From the NCBI GenBank assembly GCA_946479015.1, contig CAMLEQ010000168.1, positions 1 to 7,739 on the forward strand: a stretch of DNA of 7,739 bases, read 5' to 3'. The position numbers and the translations under genes are program-made. Positions 5,788 to 7,739 of this stretch are shown one piece after another. How positions within the stretch are numbered: position 1 is the stretch's first letter; each line of letters opens with the position of its first letter. Under the pieces are notes generated by a model. The model worked only from the letters and a program-made list of their open reading frames with translations. It was not told where the DNA came from and ran no database searches. Source of the stretch: an uncultured Gemmatimonadota bacterium. GTDB lineage: Bacteria; Gemmatimonadota; Gemmatimonadetes; Gemmatimonadales; Gemmatimonadaceae.

Positions 5788-7331
5788 GGTTCCGCTCGCT
5801 GCGTCCCACCAGGAGCGAGGCGGTCGCGGCGCTCGCCTCGGCGCTCCTGTTCGTGCTCTCCTTCCCGCCGTTCCCGCTCGTCGTCCCGGTGTTCCTCTGC
5901 CTGGTGCCGGTGGCGCTGGCGGTGGCGAAGCGGGCCGACGCCGCCGAGTCGTGGCGCTCGTCGGTGCGCATCGGCGCGTGGTTCGGCATCGTGGGGTACG
6001 GCATCAGCCTCTACTGGCTCGCGGTCGCGCTCCGCATCTACACCAACCTCGCCATCCTTGGCTGGGTGGGAGCGCTGCTCGTGCTCACCCCCGTGATCGC
6101 GCTCACCACCGCGGCGCTGTTCGCCGCCCGGCGGGCGACGCGCCTTCCGCTCGCCATCCTGCTCCCCGTGGTGTGGGTGGCGTCCGAGGTGGCGCTCACC
6201 CATCTCTCGGATCTCGCCTTCCCCTGGCTCCCGCTTGGGCTCTCGATGGCGCACATCCCGCTGATGGCGCAGGCGGCCGACCTGAGCGGCGTGCACGGGC
6301 TGAGCTTCTGGATCGCGGCGGTGAACGGGCTCATCGCCGATGCGTGGCTGCTGCGCGCGCAGCGCGCCGCCGTGGCGAAGCGCGCCGCGGCCATCGTGGT
6401 ACTGTGTGCCGTCGTGGCCGCGTACGGCGCGTGGCGGCTGCGGACGATCGTGCTGCGCCCGGTGGCGCCGATGGCCATCGTGCAGCCGAACATCCCGCAG
6501 GAAGAGAAGTGGCAGGCGGAGAACCAGGAGCGCATCGTCGGGATCCTCTCGCGGCTCACGCGGGAGCGCCTCGCCCGACACGACGCGCGGCTCGTGCTCT
6601 GGCCCGAGGTCGCGCTCCCCGACTTCCTCTTCCGCCACCCGAACTGGTCCGACACGCTGCGCGTGCTCGCCAGGGAGGGGCACGTCCCCATCCTGTTCGG
6701 TGCGCTCGATCTGGTGGAGCGCGCCCCCGGCGATTACGACTACTACAACGCGGCGATGCTGGTGGACTCCATCGGCCGCCTCGGGGCGGAGCCGGCGTAC
6801 CACAAGACGTATCTCGTGCCGGTGGTGGAGCGCGTGCCGTTCCTGAACCCGCGCTGGTTCGCGGCGCTCAAGTTCTTCGGCGGCTTCGGGCGCGGGATGC
6901 ACCACCCGCCTCCCTTCACCTTCCCGTTCGGGAAGGTGGGGGTGCTCATCTGCTACGAGTCCATCTTCCCGCAGCGCTCGCGCACGTACCGGCGGGAGGG
7001 AGCGTCGGTGATCGTGAACATCACCAACGATGCCTGGTTCGGCCGGAGCATCGCCGTCCACCAGCACTTCGCGCACCTGCCGCTGCGCGCGATCGAGAAC
7101 CGCGTGGGGATCGTGCGCGCGGCGAACACCGGGATCTCCGCCTACATCGACCCGCTCGGCCGCGTGCACGGCGCCACCGACCTGTTCGTCCCCGCCGCGC
7201 GCACCTACGAGGCGCAGACCACGGACGTTCGCACCCTCTACGTGCGCCTCGGCGACTGGCTCGGCACGCTCTCCGTGCTGGGAACGCTCGCCGCCGTGGC
7301 GCTCGCCTGGCGGAGAGGGCGGGAGCCGTGA
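5784..7331 (+). CDS. lnt: Apolipoprotein N-acyltransferase Lnt
   Basis: Lnt is an inner-membrane enzyme that transfers an acyl chain from phospholipid to the N-terminal cysteine of diacylated lipoproteins, the last maturation step in diderms. The 515-residue product has the family's usual length and topology. N-terminal membrane segments lie at about 12-28, 30-48, 62-84, 89-113, 120-137, 172-190 and 202-218. A periplasmic carbon-nitrogen hydrolase domain follows (about 228-485), and a final membrane segment lies at about 490-508. The catalytic triad is visible: E275 in LWPEVALPDF, K341 in YHKTYLVPVVERVPF and C390 in LICYESIFP. The conserved TNDAWFG and AIENRVGIVRAANTGIS stretches follow. The GTG at 5784 overlaps the previous stop as GTGA; the in-frame region further upstream lies inside the oxidoreductase gene and is not part of the protein. 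The predicted lipoprotein encoded at 2761 is a possible substrate. Confidence 0.96.
   Translation: MRFRSLRPTRSEAVAALASALLFVLSFPPFPLVVPVFLCLVPVALAVAKRADAAESWRSSVRIGAWFGIVGYGISLYWLAVALRIYTNLAILGWVGALLVLTPVIALTTAALFAARRATRLPLAILLPVVWVASEVALTHLSDLAFPWLPLGLSMAHIPLMAQAADLSGVHGLSFWIAAVNGLIADAWLLRAQRAAVAKRAAAIVVLCAVVAAYGAWRLRTIVLRPVAPMAIVQPNIPQEEKWQAENQERIVGILSRLTRERLARHDARLVLWPEVALPDFLFRHPNWSDTLRVLAREGHVPILFGALDLVERAPGDYDYYNAAMLVDSIGRLGAEPAYHKTYLVPVVERVPFLNPRWFAALKFFGGFGRGMHHPPPFTFPFGKVGVLICYESIFPQRSRTYRREGASVIVNITNDAWFGRSIAVHQHFAHLPLRAIENRVGIVRAANTGISAYIDPLGRVHGATDLFVPAARTYEAQTTDVRTLYVRLGDWLGTLSVLGTLAAVALAWRRGREP
7312..7319 (+). promoter_or_regulatory. Shine-Dalgarno of the HyuA-type gene
   Basis: GGAGAGGG ends eight bases before the GTG at 7328, inside the last codons of lnt. 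It supports that start and independent initiation in addition to coupling. Confidence 0.5.
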
Positions 7332-7739
7332 CCGCGCGCTCCGTCGGCATCGACGTCGGCGGAACGTTCACCGATCTCGTCGCCATCGACGGCGATGGCC
7401 GTGTGGAATCGCGCAAGGTGCTGAGCACGCCGGCCGACCAGAGCGCCGGCGTGATGGCGGCGCTCCAGGCGCTCGGCGGCGCGCCGGCAGAGATCGAGCG
7501 CGTGGTGCACGGCACCACCGTCGCCACCAACGCGCTGCTCGAGCGCACCGGCGCGCGCGTCACCCTCTGCGCCACAGCGGGGGCCACCGATCTCCTCGAG
7601 CTACGCCGCCAGGAGCGCGCGTCGCTCTACGATCTCTCCAGACACCATCCCGCGCCGCTCGTCCCGCCCGAGCGGTGCGTGGCCGGTCGCGAGCGCATCG
7701 CCCCCGCGGGGGTGACGCGCCCGCTCGATGAATCGGCGG
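7328..7739 (+). CDS. Hydantoinase/oxoprolinase subunit A (HyuA-type), 3' end cut by window
   Basis: Only the first 137 residues are present; the frame runs open to the window end. It starts with GIDVGGTFTDLVAID (7-21), the phosphate-binding turn of the ASKHA-fold N-terminal domain of hydantoinase/oxoprolinase family proteins. It continues with VVHGTTVATNALLERTGARV (59-78) and LELRRQERASLYDL (90-103), all characteristic of HyuA. Family members use ATP to hydrolyse cyclic amides (hydantoins, 5-oxoproline) or, with other subunits, to carboxylate small ketones, usually with a HyuB-type partner encoded next door. The substrate here cannot be assigned, and the partner would lie beyond the window. 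The GTG start overlaps the lnt stop as GTGA and is preceded by a good Shine-Dalgarno. Cytoplasmic location is expected. Confidence 0.9.
   Translation, partial: MTARSVGIDVGGTFTDLVAIDGDGRVESRKVLSTPADQSAGVMAALQALGGAPAEIERVVHGTTVATNALLERTGARVTLCATAGATDLLELRRQERASLYDLSRHHPAPLVPPERCVAGRERIAPAGVTRPLDESA

Noticed and set aside
5748..7169. Long minus-strand frame opposite lnt (473 codons)
   Set aside because: Charged, repetitive translation with no family resemblance, lying opposite a complete Lnt with its catalytic triad.
1..7739. Mobile element, CRISPR array, tRNA or rRNA
   Set aside because: I found no transposase or integrase, no spaced direct repeats, no tRNA-like fold and no rRNA signature. 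Composition looks uniform throughout, so there is no sign of recent transfer.

Overview
The window is a gene-dense, very GC-rich stretch of a bacterial chromosome. All genes are on the + strand, and G or C dominates third codon positions. A full apolipoprotein N-acyltransferase and a signal-peptide-bearing probable outer-membrane barrel point to a diderm (Gram-negative-type) bacterium. Glutamate-1-semialdehyde aminomutase shows that it makes haem by the C5 route, which argues against a typical alphaproteobacterium. The base composition plus a SpoIID-domain lipoprotein next to envelope genes would suit Gemmatimonadota, with Myxococcota or another GC-rich diderm phylum as alternatives. This placement is inference only.

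Layout: 1-96 is a non-coding or leader stretch with two mutually exclusive GC-rich hairpins and a possible 11-codon leader ORF. Then come rimO (97-1530, ribosomal protein S12 methylthiotransferase), hemL (1527-2810), a SpoIID/LytB-domain lipoprotein (2761-4128), a small secreted probable beta-barrel protein (4112-4786), a Gfo/Idh/MocA-family protein with altered active-site motifs (4783-5787), lnt (5784-7331), and the start of a HyuA-type hydantoinase/oxoprolinase subunit (7328 to the window end).

Every gene overlaps the next: by 4 bp at four junctions, 17 bp at one and 50 bp at one. No base from 97 to the window end lies outside a gene, and no internal terminator or promoter is visible. The simplest reading is one polycistronic, translationally coupled unit. 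The first two genes are housekeeping (ribosome modification, tetrapyrrole synthesis). The next four lean towards the cell envelope: a predicted lipoprotein peptidoglycan enzyme, a barrel, an NAD-type oxidoreductase-like protein, and the enzyme that finishes lipoprotein acylation and could act on that lipoprotein.

The region is largely ordinary core genome. I do not see a defence island, mobile element or obviously new multi-gene system. The points most worth a second look are two separate tandem heptamer arrays inside the 3' third of rimO (one with G-quadruplex potential), the Gfo/Idh/MocA protein that has lost three signature residues, and the unbroken chain of overlapping genes.
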